Shown: positions 1 to 7,528 of the stretch, in pieces
Layout of the letters: the number at the start of each line of letters is the position of its first letter
How positions within the stretch are numbered: the first letter of the stretch is position 1
From: Caenispirillum bisanense
GTDB taxonomy: Bacteria; Pseudomonadota; Alphaproteobacteria; Rhodospirillales; Rhodospirillaceae
Assembly (NCBI RefSeq): GCF_039523075.1
Contig: NZ_BAAAEP010000008.1
Location: forward strand, 1 to 64,000
Direction: 5' to 3'
DNA: 64,000 nucleotides
Translations under genes and position numbers: made by a program
Notes under the pieces: generated by a model
What the model saw: the letters and a program-made list of their open reading frames with translations, nothing else
What the model was told of the DNA's origin: nothing
Database searches by the model: none

Positions 1-147
1 CGGGCGCGGGCCGGCCGGCGGCGGCGGTGGCGGCGCCGAGCCGGACTCGCCGCCCAGGCGCTGGGCCGCACGCTCCACCAGCGAGGCACGCCGCGGCGGG
101 CGATTGTCGCCGGGGCCCGAGGAGGTCGGTTCGATCAGAGAAGTCAT
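1..147 (-). CDS. N-terminus of a probable XrtA-associated tyrosine autokinase (cut by window edge)
   Basis: Only the first 49 codons are present; the gene runs off the left edge. The ATG is at 147-145 and a GGGG stretch just upstream may serve as the ribosome site. The visible protein begins MTSLIEP, continues with a basic stretch and LVERAAQRL, and then becomes Pro/Gly-rich. No kinase domain lies inside the window. The call rests on position: in XrtA/PEP-CTERM exopolysaccharide loci a CpsD/CapB-type tyrosine kinase, with a short N-terminal helix of the form SLIE...LVERA followed by a linker, sits directly downstream of the chain-length determinant, as here (37-base gap). Such kinases autophosphorylate a C-terminal tyrosine cluster and control polymer length together with the Wzz partner. 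The family call is inference. Confidence 0.6.
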   Translation of the reverse strand, partial: MTSLIEPTSSGPGDNRPPRRASLVERAAQRLGGESGSAPPPPPPAGPRP

Positions 148-184
148 GCCAATCCCCTGGAGGTCTGCGGCCTGGGCCGGGTGA

Positions 185-1882
185 TCACTGGATGCGGTCG
201 ACAATGGTCTTCACCTTGCCGGCGACGCCTTCCTTGACGACGGTGGGCATGGCGTTGGGCAGGCCGACGCGCATTTCCACCACCATCAGGCCGACGAACA
301 CCGCGACCAGCGCCCCGGCGACACCGCCGAAGGAGCCCAGCCGCAACATGCGCTGGTGGGCCGTCTCGTGCCGCACCAGCGACACGCTGCCGAGCACCGG
401 CAGCCCGACCACCTGGGCCAGGCGGGTGGTGCTGACGAAGTTGGACTGCAGGCTGGCCAGCAGCACCGCCAGACCAAGCGCCAGGCCAAGGCCGAGCACG
501 AAGACCACGCCCAGCAGCATGGGGCGCTTGATGCCGGTCGGCAGCACCGGCACCTGCGGCGCGTCGATGACGCGGAACTGCACCTTGTCGGCGTTGACCT
601 CGCGGCTTTCGGAAATGTTGGCGGTCTCGCGGCGCTTGAGGAATTCCTCGTAGCTGGCGCGGGCGATGCCGTAGTCGCGGTTCAGGCGGTCGAGCTGGGC
701 CTGGATCTCCGGCATGCGGTTGACCTCGGCGCGCAGGGTCTCAAGCTCGCCGCGCTTGCGCTCCACGGCGCTGCGCAGGGCCGCCACCTGGGATTCCACA
801 TCCACCAGCGCCACCTTGACGCTGTGGTAGATCTGGTTGGGCACCCGGTTGCCGACCGGCGGCTCCATGGGACCGGCGGAGGCCGGCTGGATCTCGGGAT
901 CGTCGCCGCCGAGCGGGCCGCCACCGGCGGGGCCGGCAATGGCCGGACCGCCGCCGGCGACCGGCGGACCACCGGGGCCGCCGAGGGAGCGGGCCATCTC
1001 GGCCTGCACCGACTCCAGCAGCTGCTTGGTGGCCACCACGTCCGGGTGACGCTCGGTATAGCGCAGCAGCAGGTCGTCCAGGCGCTGCTGCAGCTCCAGC
1101 AGGCGCACTTCCGACATGGACGGCGGGCCGCCGGCGGTGCCGGCCACTTCCACCCACTGCGGCAGGTCGGCCAGCTGGCGCCGCATCTCGTTGGCGCGGG
1201 CGTCGGCCTCGGCCAGCTGGTTCTCCAGCGCCGACAGGTCGGCGCGGGTGCGGTTCATGTGGTCGACGAAGGTGGTGTTGCCGGGCAGGTAACCGAGGTT
1301 GTCCTGCTTGAAGGCGCTGAGGCGCGCCTCGGCATCCCGCATCTGGCGCTCGTAGTGGCGCACCTGGTCGTCGAGGAAGGCGCGGGCGCTGTCGAACTCG
1401 CGGCGCTTGGTGCCGGCGTTGCTCTCCATGTAGATGCTGAGCAGCGCCTGGACCACCTTGTAGGCGACCTGCGGGTTCCGGTCCTCATAGGAAATGGTGA
1501 AGATGTTGTTCTTGTCCGCCTGCAGCGAGATGTTCTTCTGCAGGCCGGCAATCAGCTTCGCCATGTCCTCGTCGGAGCGGGCGTTGAGGTCGAGGTCGGT
1601 CATGCGCGCCACCCGCTCCAGGTTGGAGCGGCTGGCCAGCGTGCGCTGCATCATGTCGACCTGCTGCATGGGGTCGACATCCACCGCCAGACCGCGCAGC
1701 AGGGGCCGCAGCAGGCTTTCGGTGTCGATGTGGACCTTCGACGACACCTTGTACTGATCGGGGATGAAGGCCACCGCCGCCCACCCGGCCGCGCACACCA
1801 GCCAGGCGACCCCCAGGATCTGCCAGCGCCGGCGCCATAGGGCCGGGATGTACCACATGAGCTGCGAGAGAGCGTCTTTCAT
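185..1882 (-). CDS. XrtA-system polysaccharide chain-length determinant (Wzz/GumC-like)
   Basis: 565-residue inner-membrane protein of the polysaccharide co-polymerase type. A first membrane helix lies at about residues 19-40 (RRRWQILGVAWLVCAAGW). A long periplasmic region follows with several coiled-coil stretches (about 160-250 and 355-430). It contains a Gly/Pro-rich insert at about 297-340, low-complexity and probably a flexible loop. A Wzz/GNVR-like tail precedes a second helix at about 455-478. Unusually, a third hydrophobic helix follows at about 519-537, as in the PEP-CTERM chain-length family. Wzz proteins set the modal length of exported polysaccharide. The tyrosine autokinase downstream at the window edge would be its cytoplasmic partner. 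It is transcribed divergently from the wza-like gene at 2151. The family assignment is firm; the polymer is unknown. Confidence 0.88.
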   Translation of the reverse strand: MKDALSQLMWYIPALWRRRWQILGVAWLVCAAGWAAVAFIPDQYKVSSKVHIDTESLLRPLLRGLAVDVDPMQQVDMMQRTLASRSNLERVARMTDLDLNARSDEDMAKLIAGLQKNISLQADKNNIFTISYEDRNPQVAYKVVQALLSIYMESNAGTKRREFDSARAFLDDQVRHYERQMRDAEARLSAFKQDNLGYLPGNTTFVDHMNRTRADLSALENQLAEADARANEMRRQLADLPQWVEVAGTAGGPPSMSEVRLLELQQRLDDLLLRYTERHPDVVATKQLLESVQAEMARSLGGPGGPPVAGGGPAIAGPAGGGPLGGDDPEIQPASAGPMEPPVGNRVPNQIYHSVKVALVDVESQVAALRSAVERKRGELETLRAEVNRMPEIQAQLDRLNRDYGIARASYEEFLKRRETANISESREVNADKVQFRVIDAPQVPVLPTGIKRPMLLGVVFVLGLGLALGLAVLLASLQSNFVSTTRLAQVVGLPVLGSVSLVRHETAHQRMLRLGSFGGVAGALVAVFVGLMVVEMRVGLPNAMPTVVKEGVAGKVKTIVDRIQ

Positions 1883-2092
1883 TCGCGTCCCGTCCGGTTG
1901 GGGTTGCTCGGGTCAGAGGGCGCGCTCAGCCCCGTGGGGACGCGCATGGCGAAGGCGCCGATGGATCAGCGCGCCCCGGCGCTATGTAAAGCGCGCTGAC
2001 ACGGATCTGCCAATTCACCCGGCGGCGTAGTCCGGTCAACGCGGATGATCACCAATACTTTTAATCTGAGAGACTACGTCTTTCGGCTCCGG

Positions 2093-2121
2093 TTGCGCCC
2101 CATGAAATCGTCGTGGATAAT
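2093..2121 (+). promoter_or_regulatory. Candidate sigma-70-type promoter for the export operon
   Basis: TTGCGC (2093-2098) and GATAAT (2116-2121) are separated by 17 bases, and the -10 box ends 29 bases before the ATG at 2151. The -10 matches the consensus at five of six positions and the -35 at only three. It lies in the comparatively AT-rich divergent spacer (1883-2150) between the chain-length and export genes. The call comes from consensus matching only. Confidence 0.4.
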
Positions 2122-2150
2122 GGCCGCGAAATTTACAACGGAACGGTGCG

Positions 2151-2771
2151 ATGACACGACATTCCTCTATCTTCAAGGCCGCTGCGACCGCTCTTGTCCT
2201 GGCGGTTTCCGGCTGTTCGTCTTCCTATGTCGATGCGCCCGACGTTCCGCCCGCCACCGACCGGCCGACCTATGTGATCGGGCCTGGCGACGGGCTGCAG
2301 ATCTTCGTGTGGCGGAACCCGGACCTTTCCACCTCGGTCCCGGTGCGCCCCGACGGCCGCATCTCCATCCCGCTGGTCTCGGAAATGACGGCGGCCGGCA
2401 AAACGCCGCCCGAACTGGCGGCCGACCTGGAAGAGGTGCTGGGAGAATACGTGCAGAGCCCGAGCGTGACGGTCATCGTCACCACCTTCAGCGGCCCGTT
2501 CGACCAGCAGGTGCGCATCGTCGGCGAGGCGACGCAGCCGCAGGCCCTGCCCTACCGCGACAAGATGACGGTGCTCGACGCCATGATCTCGGTCGGCGGG
2601 CTCACCGACTATGCCGCCGGAAATCGTGCCGTGCTGGTGCGCGAGATGCCGGGCGGCGGTCGCCAGCAATACCGGGTGCGAATCGACGATCTGCTTGAAC
2701 GCGGCGACATATCGGCGAACGTCGACCTGCTGCCGGGTGACATAATCATCGTTCCCCAGAGCTGGTTCTGA
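2151..2771 (+). CDS. Wza-like polysaccharide export lipoprotein, XrtA type
   Basis: 206-residue outer-membrane export protein. A lipoprotein signal ends in the lipobox LAVSGC (acylated Cys22). A Poly_export domain follows (about 41-115, with YVIGPGDGLQIFVW and PDGRISIPLV) and then one SLBB-type domain (about 120-200, QVRIVGEATQP). It is shorter than Escherichia coli Wza (about 380 residues), as expected for the PEP-CTERM-associated family, which lacks the extra SLBB repeat and the long C-terminal helix. It should form the periplasmic/outer-membrane conduit with the chain-length protein encoded divergently. The barrel gene at 2874 is co-directional after about 100 bases. The upstream ribosome site is weak (GGAACGG). 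Confidence 0.9.
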   Translation: MTRHSSIFKAAATALVLAVSGCSSSYVDAPDVPPATDRPTYVIGPGDGLQIFVWRNPDLSTSVPVRPDGRISIPLVSEMTAAGKTPPELAADLEEVLGEYVQSPSVTVIVTTFSGPFDQQVRIVGEATQPQALPYRDKMTVLDAMISVGGLTDYAAGNRAVLVREMPGGGRQQYRVRIDDLLERGDISANVDLLPGDIIIVPQSWF

Positions 2772-2873
2772 CAGTAGAGTGTCGACAGGTTCAAGACACT
2801 CGGGGGTTTCATTTATGACCGTGAGTCGTGATTGTGCCGTGCTTTGGCGCGGCCGGTCGGGGGGCTGCTGATC

Positions 2874-4373
2874 GTGGTCCGCACCTTCACCACCCTGCCG
2901 GCGGCCGCCACGGCCACATCGCTCACCGTTCTCGCCCTGGCGGCCGGCCTTCCCGTGCCGGCCGCGCAGGCGCAGGAAGTCCGCATCACCCCGTCCGCGT
3001 CCATTTCCGAGGAATGGACGGACAACGTCGGCGGCGTCGGCCGTGGCGGCGGCGGCGGCGGCTCGGACCTCATCACCACCCTGAATGCCGGCGCCGGCAT
3101 CACCGTCGATGGTGCCCGCACCGACCTGAACGCCCGCTACCGCCTCAGCTACGACCAGTACATCTCCAACAATGAACTGAGCGGCATGCGGCACAATCTG
3201 GCCGGCAACGGGTCCTATGAACTGGTGGACGACCATCTGTTCATCGACGGCCGCACTACCATCAGCCAGCGCAACGTCGGCCTGGGCGCCCTGACGGCCA
3301 GCGAGCGCACGGCCTCCTCCGGCCAGACCGGCATCTGGACCTATGCCCTTGGCCCCACCTGGCGGCAGCGGTTCAGCGACTTTGCCGATGCGAGCCTCGG
3401 CTACCGCCTCAGCGGCTCCACCTTCTTTGCCGCCGATGTGGGCGACGCCGGCGATTCGTCGCGGCCGTCGGACAGCATCGGGCACGAGGTGAACGCCGGC
3501 CTGGCCAGCGGCGACACCTTCGGCCGGCTGAGCTGGAACCTCACCAGCCTGCTCGGCAACTACTACAACGACGGCGACCTCCGGCAGGAACGCCGCACCG
3601 TCGACCTGGGCACCGAGTACCGCATCAGCCCGGAAGTGGGCGTGATCCTGCGCGGCGGCTACGACGACATCCAGTTCTACGAGACCGAGGGCATCAGCCG
3701 CCGCGACGCCAACGAGGAGAACGTCAGCGCCCCCTTCTGGACCGTCGGCCTGCGCTACAACCCGTCGCCCAACCTCAACACCCGGGTGGAGGTCGGCCGC
3801 CGGTTCGAAGACCCCTACTACTCCGGCGAGATCGGCTGGGACATCACCTCGCGCACCAACCTGACCGCCAGCTACACCATGGACGTGGTGACGCAGCAGC
3901 AGGCGCTGATCGAAAGCCAGTGCGCCGACCCGGATGATCCGCTGTGCCTCCCCCTGGAGGAGGCCCTGACCAACGATTCGTTCCGCCGCAAGACTCTTTC
4001 GGTGAGGTTCACGCATCGGTACGAGCGCACCACCTACGGCCTGTCGGGCTCGTGGGTCGAGCGCGAGTTCAACCTGGACCGTGGAACCGATGACAGCACC
4101 CTGCAGTTCCTTGCGTCGGTCAACCACAACCTGACGCCCAGCACCAGCGGCGTCCTGCAGATCGGGTACACCCTGGGCGACACCACCACCTCGCGCACCG
4201 CCGCCGCCACCAGCGACGACGTGCAGAGCCTGCGGGGGAACGTGGGGGTCACCCACCAGTTCACGGAGAAGCTGACCGGCTCCCTCTCCTACAGCCACCT
4301 CCGGCGCGAGGAAGGGGACGACGACACCTCCAGCGAAAACTCCATCATCGCGAGGCTGTCGGCTACTTTCTGA
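2874..4373 (+). CDS. PEP-CTERM-system outer-membrane beta-barrel protein
   Basis: The GTG at 2874 is preferred because a GGGGGG stretch (2859-2864) precedes it; an in-frame TTG at 2832 would add 14 residues. The 499-residue product has a signal peptide ending PAAQAQE. The rest is almost entirely alternating hydrophobic/polar strands with aromatic residues and ends in LSATF, a C-terminal Phe typical of BAM-inserted barrels. A run of glycines (about residues 55-64) follows the first strand. It matches the outer-membrane barrel family found in XrtA loci in place of a classical secretin or AlgE-type porin. Its presumed job is passage of the exopolysaccharide, or anchoring of the complex, in the outer membrane. 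It sits between the wza-like gene and the ATPase, inside the same rightward operon. Confidence 0.82.
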   Translation: MVRTFTTLPAAATATSLTVLALAAGLPVPAAQAQEVRITPSASISEEWTDNVGGVGRGGGGGGSDLITTLNAGAGITVDGARTDLNARYRLSYDQYISNNELSGMRHNLAGNGSYELVDDHLFIDGRTTISQRNVGLGALTASERTASSGQTGIWTYALGPTWRQRFSDFADASLGYRLSGSTFFAADVGDAGDSSRPSDSIGHEVNAGLASGDTFGRLSWNLTSLLGNYYNDGDLRQERRTVDLGTEYRISPEVGVILRGGYDDIQFYETEGISRRDANEENVSAPFWTVGLRYNPSPNLNTRVEVGRRFEDPYYSGEIGWDITSRTNLTASYTMDVVTQQQALIESQCADPDDPLCLPLEEALTNDSFRRKTLSVRFTHRYERTTYGLSGSWVEREFNLDRGTDDSTLQFLASVNHNLTPSTSGVLQIGYTLGDTTTSRTAAATSDDVQSLRGNVGVTHQFTEKLTGSLSYSHLRREEGDDDTSSENSIIARLSATF

Positions 4374-4425
4374 ACCCGACGCGCAGGACACCGGTCCACC
4401 CCCTCGACACGGAGAGGTGTTACCG

Positions 4426-5490
4426 ATGTTCGTCGAGCATTATGGCCTGACCGGCCATCCGTTCCAGCTTACCCCGGACCCGAGCTTCTTCTTCGGCTCG
4501 ACCGTCCACAACCGGGTCAAGAGCTATCTGACCTACGGCATCGCCCAGGGCGAGGGATTCGTCATCGTCACGGGCGATGTGGGGGCTGGCAAGACCACGC
4601 TGGTCGGCCATCTGCTGGCGACGCTTGATCCCGGCCGCTTCCGGTCGGCCAAGATCGTCACCTCGCAGCTTGGCGCCGACGACACCCTGCGCATGGTCGC
4701 CAACGCCTTCGGCATCGCCTACGAACGCGATGCCAGCAAGGCGGAACTGCTGACCATCATCGGCGACTTCCTGGCCGAGCGGCAGCACGCCGGCCAGCGC
4801 TGCCTGCTGGTCGCCGACGAATGCCAGAACCTGCCGTTCGATGCGCTGGAAGAACTGCGCATGCTGTCCAACCTGTCGGTGGACGGCGCCCCGGCGCTGC
4901 AGACCCTGCTGGTCGGGCAGCCGCAGTTCCGCACCACCCTCGCCAGCCCCAACCTGGAGCAGCTACGCCAGAGGGTCATCGCCTCCTGCCACTTGGGGCC
5001 AATCGAAGCGGGCGAGATTGAGGGTTACATTCTCTACCGTATGAAGGCCGTGGGCTGGGACGGTACGCCGGAGTTCGCCCCCGATGTCTTCGACGCCATC
5101 CACCGCCAGACCGGCGGCGTGCCGCGGCGGGTGAACGTGCTGTGTTCCCGCCTGCTGCTGTTCGGCTGCCTGGAGGACCGCCGCGTCCTGGATGCCCAGG
5201 CGGTGGACGAGGTGGCCGAGGACATGGAGGCGGAAGGCGAGTCGGTGCTCGACCGCGAGGGCGCGGCGCGGGCCCTGGTGCCGCGCAACGGCGCCCTGGC
5301 CGGTGCCGCCGGCGCCGGCCTCGCGCTGCCGTCGGACCTTGCCGCCCTGCTGGATTCCTTCGAGGACCGCCTGAGCGCCCTTGAGGAACGCGGCCGCCGC
5401 CACGACCGGGTGTTCCGCCGCACGCTGACCACCCTGTCGGAACACCTGGAAGATTTCATTGATGGCATGAGGCCCCGAACCCCGTCATGA
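4426..5490 (+). CDS. XrtA-associated ExeA-like AAA ATPase
   Basis: 354 residues counted from the ATG at 4426, which follows GGAGAGG (4411-4417) at 8 bases. An upstream GTG at 4417 overlaps that ribosome site and is unlikely. The N-terminus MFVEHYGLTGHPFQLTPDP is the hallmark of this family. Walker A is GDVGAGKTT (residues 50-58) and Walker B is CLLVADECQ (126-134). A winged C-terminal AAA lid follows (TGGVPRRVNVLCSRLLLFG). The last 60 residues form a helix with ALEERGRRHDRVF. ExeA-like ATPases power or assemble secretion structures. In PEP-CTERM loci this protein accompanies polymer export. Its stop overlaps the next start (ATGA, 5487-5490), so the two genes are translationally coupled. Confidence 0.9.
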   Translation: MFVEHYGLTGHPFQLTPDPSFFFGSTVHNRVKSYLTYGIAQGEGFVIVTGDVGAGKTTLVGHLLATLDPGRFRSAKIVTSQLGADDTLRMVANAFGIAYERDASKAELLTIIGDFLAERQHAGQRCLLVADECQNLPFDALEELRMLSNLSVDGAPALQTLLVGQPQFRTTLASPNLEQLRQRVIASCHLGPIEAGEIEGYILYRMKAVGWDGTPEFAPDVFDAIHRQTGGVPRRVNVLCSRLLLFGCLEDRRVLDAQAVDEVAEDMEAEGESVLDREGAARALVPRNGALAGAAGAGLALPSDLAALLDSFEDRLSALEERGRRHDRVFRRTLTTLSEHLEDFIDGMRPRTPS

Positions 5491-6446
5491 CCCACCTCGC
5501 CCGCACCGTCGCCGCCCCGGACTCCTCCCTCGCCGCCAAGGCCGACCGTCCGGGACGGCGGCGGGCGGGCGGCAATGGTGGTGGTGGCGGCCGACAGCCG
5601 ACCGTCGTCAACGCCATGACCGTCGATGTGGAGGACTGGTTCCAGGTGCAGGCCTTCGCCGGCCGCATTGACCGCGCCACCTGGGACGGCCAGGAACGGC
5701 GGGTGGAGGCCAATACCCACCGCATGCTGGACCTGTTCGCCGACCATGGCGTAAAGGCCACCTTCTTCACCCTCGGCTGGGTGGCGGAGCGGGCGCCGGC
5801 GCTGGTCCGCCGCATCGTCGCCGAGGGCCATGAACTGGCCAGCCACGGCCTCAGCCACCGGCTGGTGCGCGAGCAGACGCCGCTGGAATTCCGCGCCGAC
5901 GTCACCCGCGCCAAGGCGATCCTGGAGGATGTCGGCGGTGTTACGGTGCGCGGCTACCGCGCCGCCACCTTCTCGGTCGGCCTCGACACCCCCTGGGCGT
6001 GGGAGGAACTGGCGGCCGCCGGCTATGCCTATTCCTCCAGCATCAACCCCATCCGCCACGACCTCTACGGCATGCCCGATGCGCCCCGCTTCGCCCATCG
6101 GCCGCAGGCCGAGGTGCCGGTGGTGGAGGTGCCGATGACCACCGTCCGCCTGGGCGGACGCAACCTGCCGTGCGCCGGCGGCGGCTTCTTCCGCCTTCTG
6201 CCCTACGCCGTTTTCCGTGCCGGCGTGCGCCGGGTGAACCACCGCGACGGGCAGCCGGCCGTGTTCTACTGCCACCCGTGGGAGGTCGATCCCGGCCAGC
6301 CCCGCGTTTCCGGCCTGTCGCGCAAGTCGGCGTTCCGGCACTACCTCAACCTGTCGCGCACCGAAGGGCGGCTCGCCCGGCTGCTGCGCGACTTCGCGTG
6401 GGACCGCATGGATCGCGTCTACGCGGAGTGTGCCGCCCCCGCGTGA
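5487..6446 (+). CDS. XrtA-system polysaccharide deacetylase (NodB fold)
   Basis: 319 residues. The ATG overlaps the ATPase stop. The first 40 residues are Ala/Gly/Arg-rich and may be dispensable; the domain proper starts at about residue 42 with AMTVDVEDWFQV, the metal-binding Asp pair of the family. Other family signatures are ATFFTLGWVAER, the metal-ligand motif HELASHGLSHRLV, RGYRAATFSV, and FYCHPWEVDP near the end. NodB-type enzymes remove N-acetyl groups from polymer amino sugars. No signal peptide is evident, so it probably acts in the cytoplasm or on lipid-linked repeat units, as other PEP-CTERM members are thought to do. It is followed after 37 bases by the femAB-like gene. Confidence 0.9.
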   Translation: MTHLARTVAAPDSSLAAKADRPGRRRAGGNGGGGGRQPTVVNAMTVDVEDWFQVQAFAGRIDRATWDGQERRVEANTHRMLDLFADHGVKATFFTLGWVAERAPALVRRIVAEGHELASHGLSHRLVREQTPLEFRADVTRAKAILEDVGGVTVRGYRAATFSVGLDTPWAWEELAAAGYAYSSSINPIRHDLYGMPDAPRFAHRPQAEVPVVEVPMTTVRLGGRNLPCAGGGFFRLLPYAVFRAGVRRVNHRDGQPAVFYCHPWEVDPGQPRVSGLSRKSAFRHYLNLSRTEGRLARLLRDFAWDRMDRVYAECAAPA

Positions 6447-6483
6447 CCGGCCGCCGGCCAGCCATCCACGGAGGAGCACCGCG

Positions 6484-7524
6484 ATGCTGTCGTACACGGT
6501 CACGGAGCTGGCAGGGGATGCCCCTGCCGGGCCCTGGGACACGTTCGTCGCCGCCTGCCCGGACGCCACCTTCTTCCACCGCGCCGGCTGGCGCCGCGTC
6601 ATCGAACGCAGCTTCGGCCAGCGCTGCCACTTCCTGCTGGCCGAGCGGGCCGGCGAGATCCGCGGCGTGCTGCCGCTGGTCCACGTCAAAAGCCGCCTGT
6701 TCGGCTCCCGCCTGGTCTCCACCGGCTGGTGTGTCGGCGGCGGCGCGGTGGTCAGCGAGGACGGCGGCATCGCCGCCATCGATGCCGCCGCCGAGGCGCT
6801 GCTGCGCAAGACCGGCGCCGCCTACATCGAAATCCGCGATCCCGCCCGCCCCCATGCCGCCTGGCCGCGGAAGGAGGGGCTCTACGCCACCTTCGACCGC
6901 CCCATCGAGGCCGACGAGGACGCCTGCCTCAAGCAGATCCCGCGCAAGCAGCGGGCGGTGGTGCGCAAGGCGCTGGAGAACCCGGCCCTGACCTGGCGCC
7001 GTGACGACGACGTCGACCTGTGCTGGCGGCTGTTCGCCATCGGCATGCGCAACCTCGGCACCCCGGTGTTCGGCCGCGGCTACTTCCGCGCCCTGAAGGA
7101 CACCTTCGGCGCCGACTGCGACGTGCTGACGGTGTTCGACAACGGCCGCCCGGTCAGTTCGGTGCTCAACTTCTACCACGGCGACCGGGTGATGCCCTTC
7201 TACACCGGCGCCGACCCCGCCGCCCGCGGCACCGGCGCCGCCGACCTGATGTACTGGCGGCTGATGCGCGATGCCCGGTCGCGCGGCTACTCCATCTTCG
7301 ACTTCGGCCGCAGCAAGGTCGGCACCGGCCCTTATGCGTTCAAGAAGAACTGGGGCTTCGAGCCGCGCCCGGTGATCCACGAGTTCCGCCTTGCCGACGG
7401 GGAGGCCATGCCCGACGTCAACCCCAACAACCCCAAGTACCAGCGCATGATCGCCGTGTGGAAGCGCCTGCCGCTGCCGGTCGCCAACCTGATCGGGCCG
7501 TGGATCGGCCGTCAGGTGGGCTGA
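6484..7524 (+). CDS. FemAB-like XrtA/PEP-CTERM-associated GNAT-fold protein
   Basis: 346 residues from the ATG at 6484, which has GGAGG (from 6471) ahead of it; an upstream in-frame start at 6430 overlaps the deacetylase and lacks a ribosome site. The sequence shows the doubled GNAT fold of FemAB proteins. The first half holds PLVHVKSRLFGSRLVSTGW and EIRDP; the middle has LKQIPRKQRAVVRKA; the C-terminal half has GTGAADLMYWRLMRDA and FDFGRSKVGTGPYAFKKNWG. FemAB enzymes transfer aminoacyl groups from aminoacyl-tRNA. This subfamily is confined to exosortase loci and its acceptor is not known. It is the last clear exopolysaccharide gene of the rightward operon; the next gene begins 4 bases later. 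Confidence 0.88.
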   Translation: MLSYTVTELAGDAPAGPWDTFVAACPDATFFHRAGWRRVIERSFGQRCHFLLAERAGEIRGVLPLVHVKSRLFGSRLVSTGWCVGGGAVVSEDGGIAAIDAAAEALLRKTGAAYIEIRDPARPHAAWPRKEGLYATFDRPIEADEDACLKQIPRKQRAVVRKALENPALTWRRDDDVDLCWRLFAIGMRNLGTPVFGRGYFRALKDTFGADCDVLTVFDNGRPVSSVLNFYHGDRVMPFYTGADPAARGTGAADLMYWRLMRDARSRGYSIFDFGRSKVGTGPYAFKKNWGFEPRPVIHEFRLADGEAMPDVNPNNPKYQRMIAVWKRLPLPVANLIGPWIGRQVG

Positions 7525-7528
7525 GGCC

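Noticed and set aside
5142..5384. Arg/Gly-rich plus-strand frames inside the ATPase gene
   Set aside because: Shadow frames of a well-supported gene.
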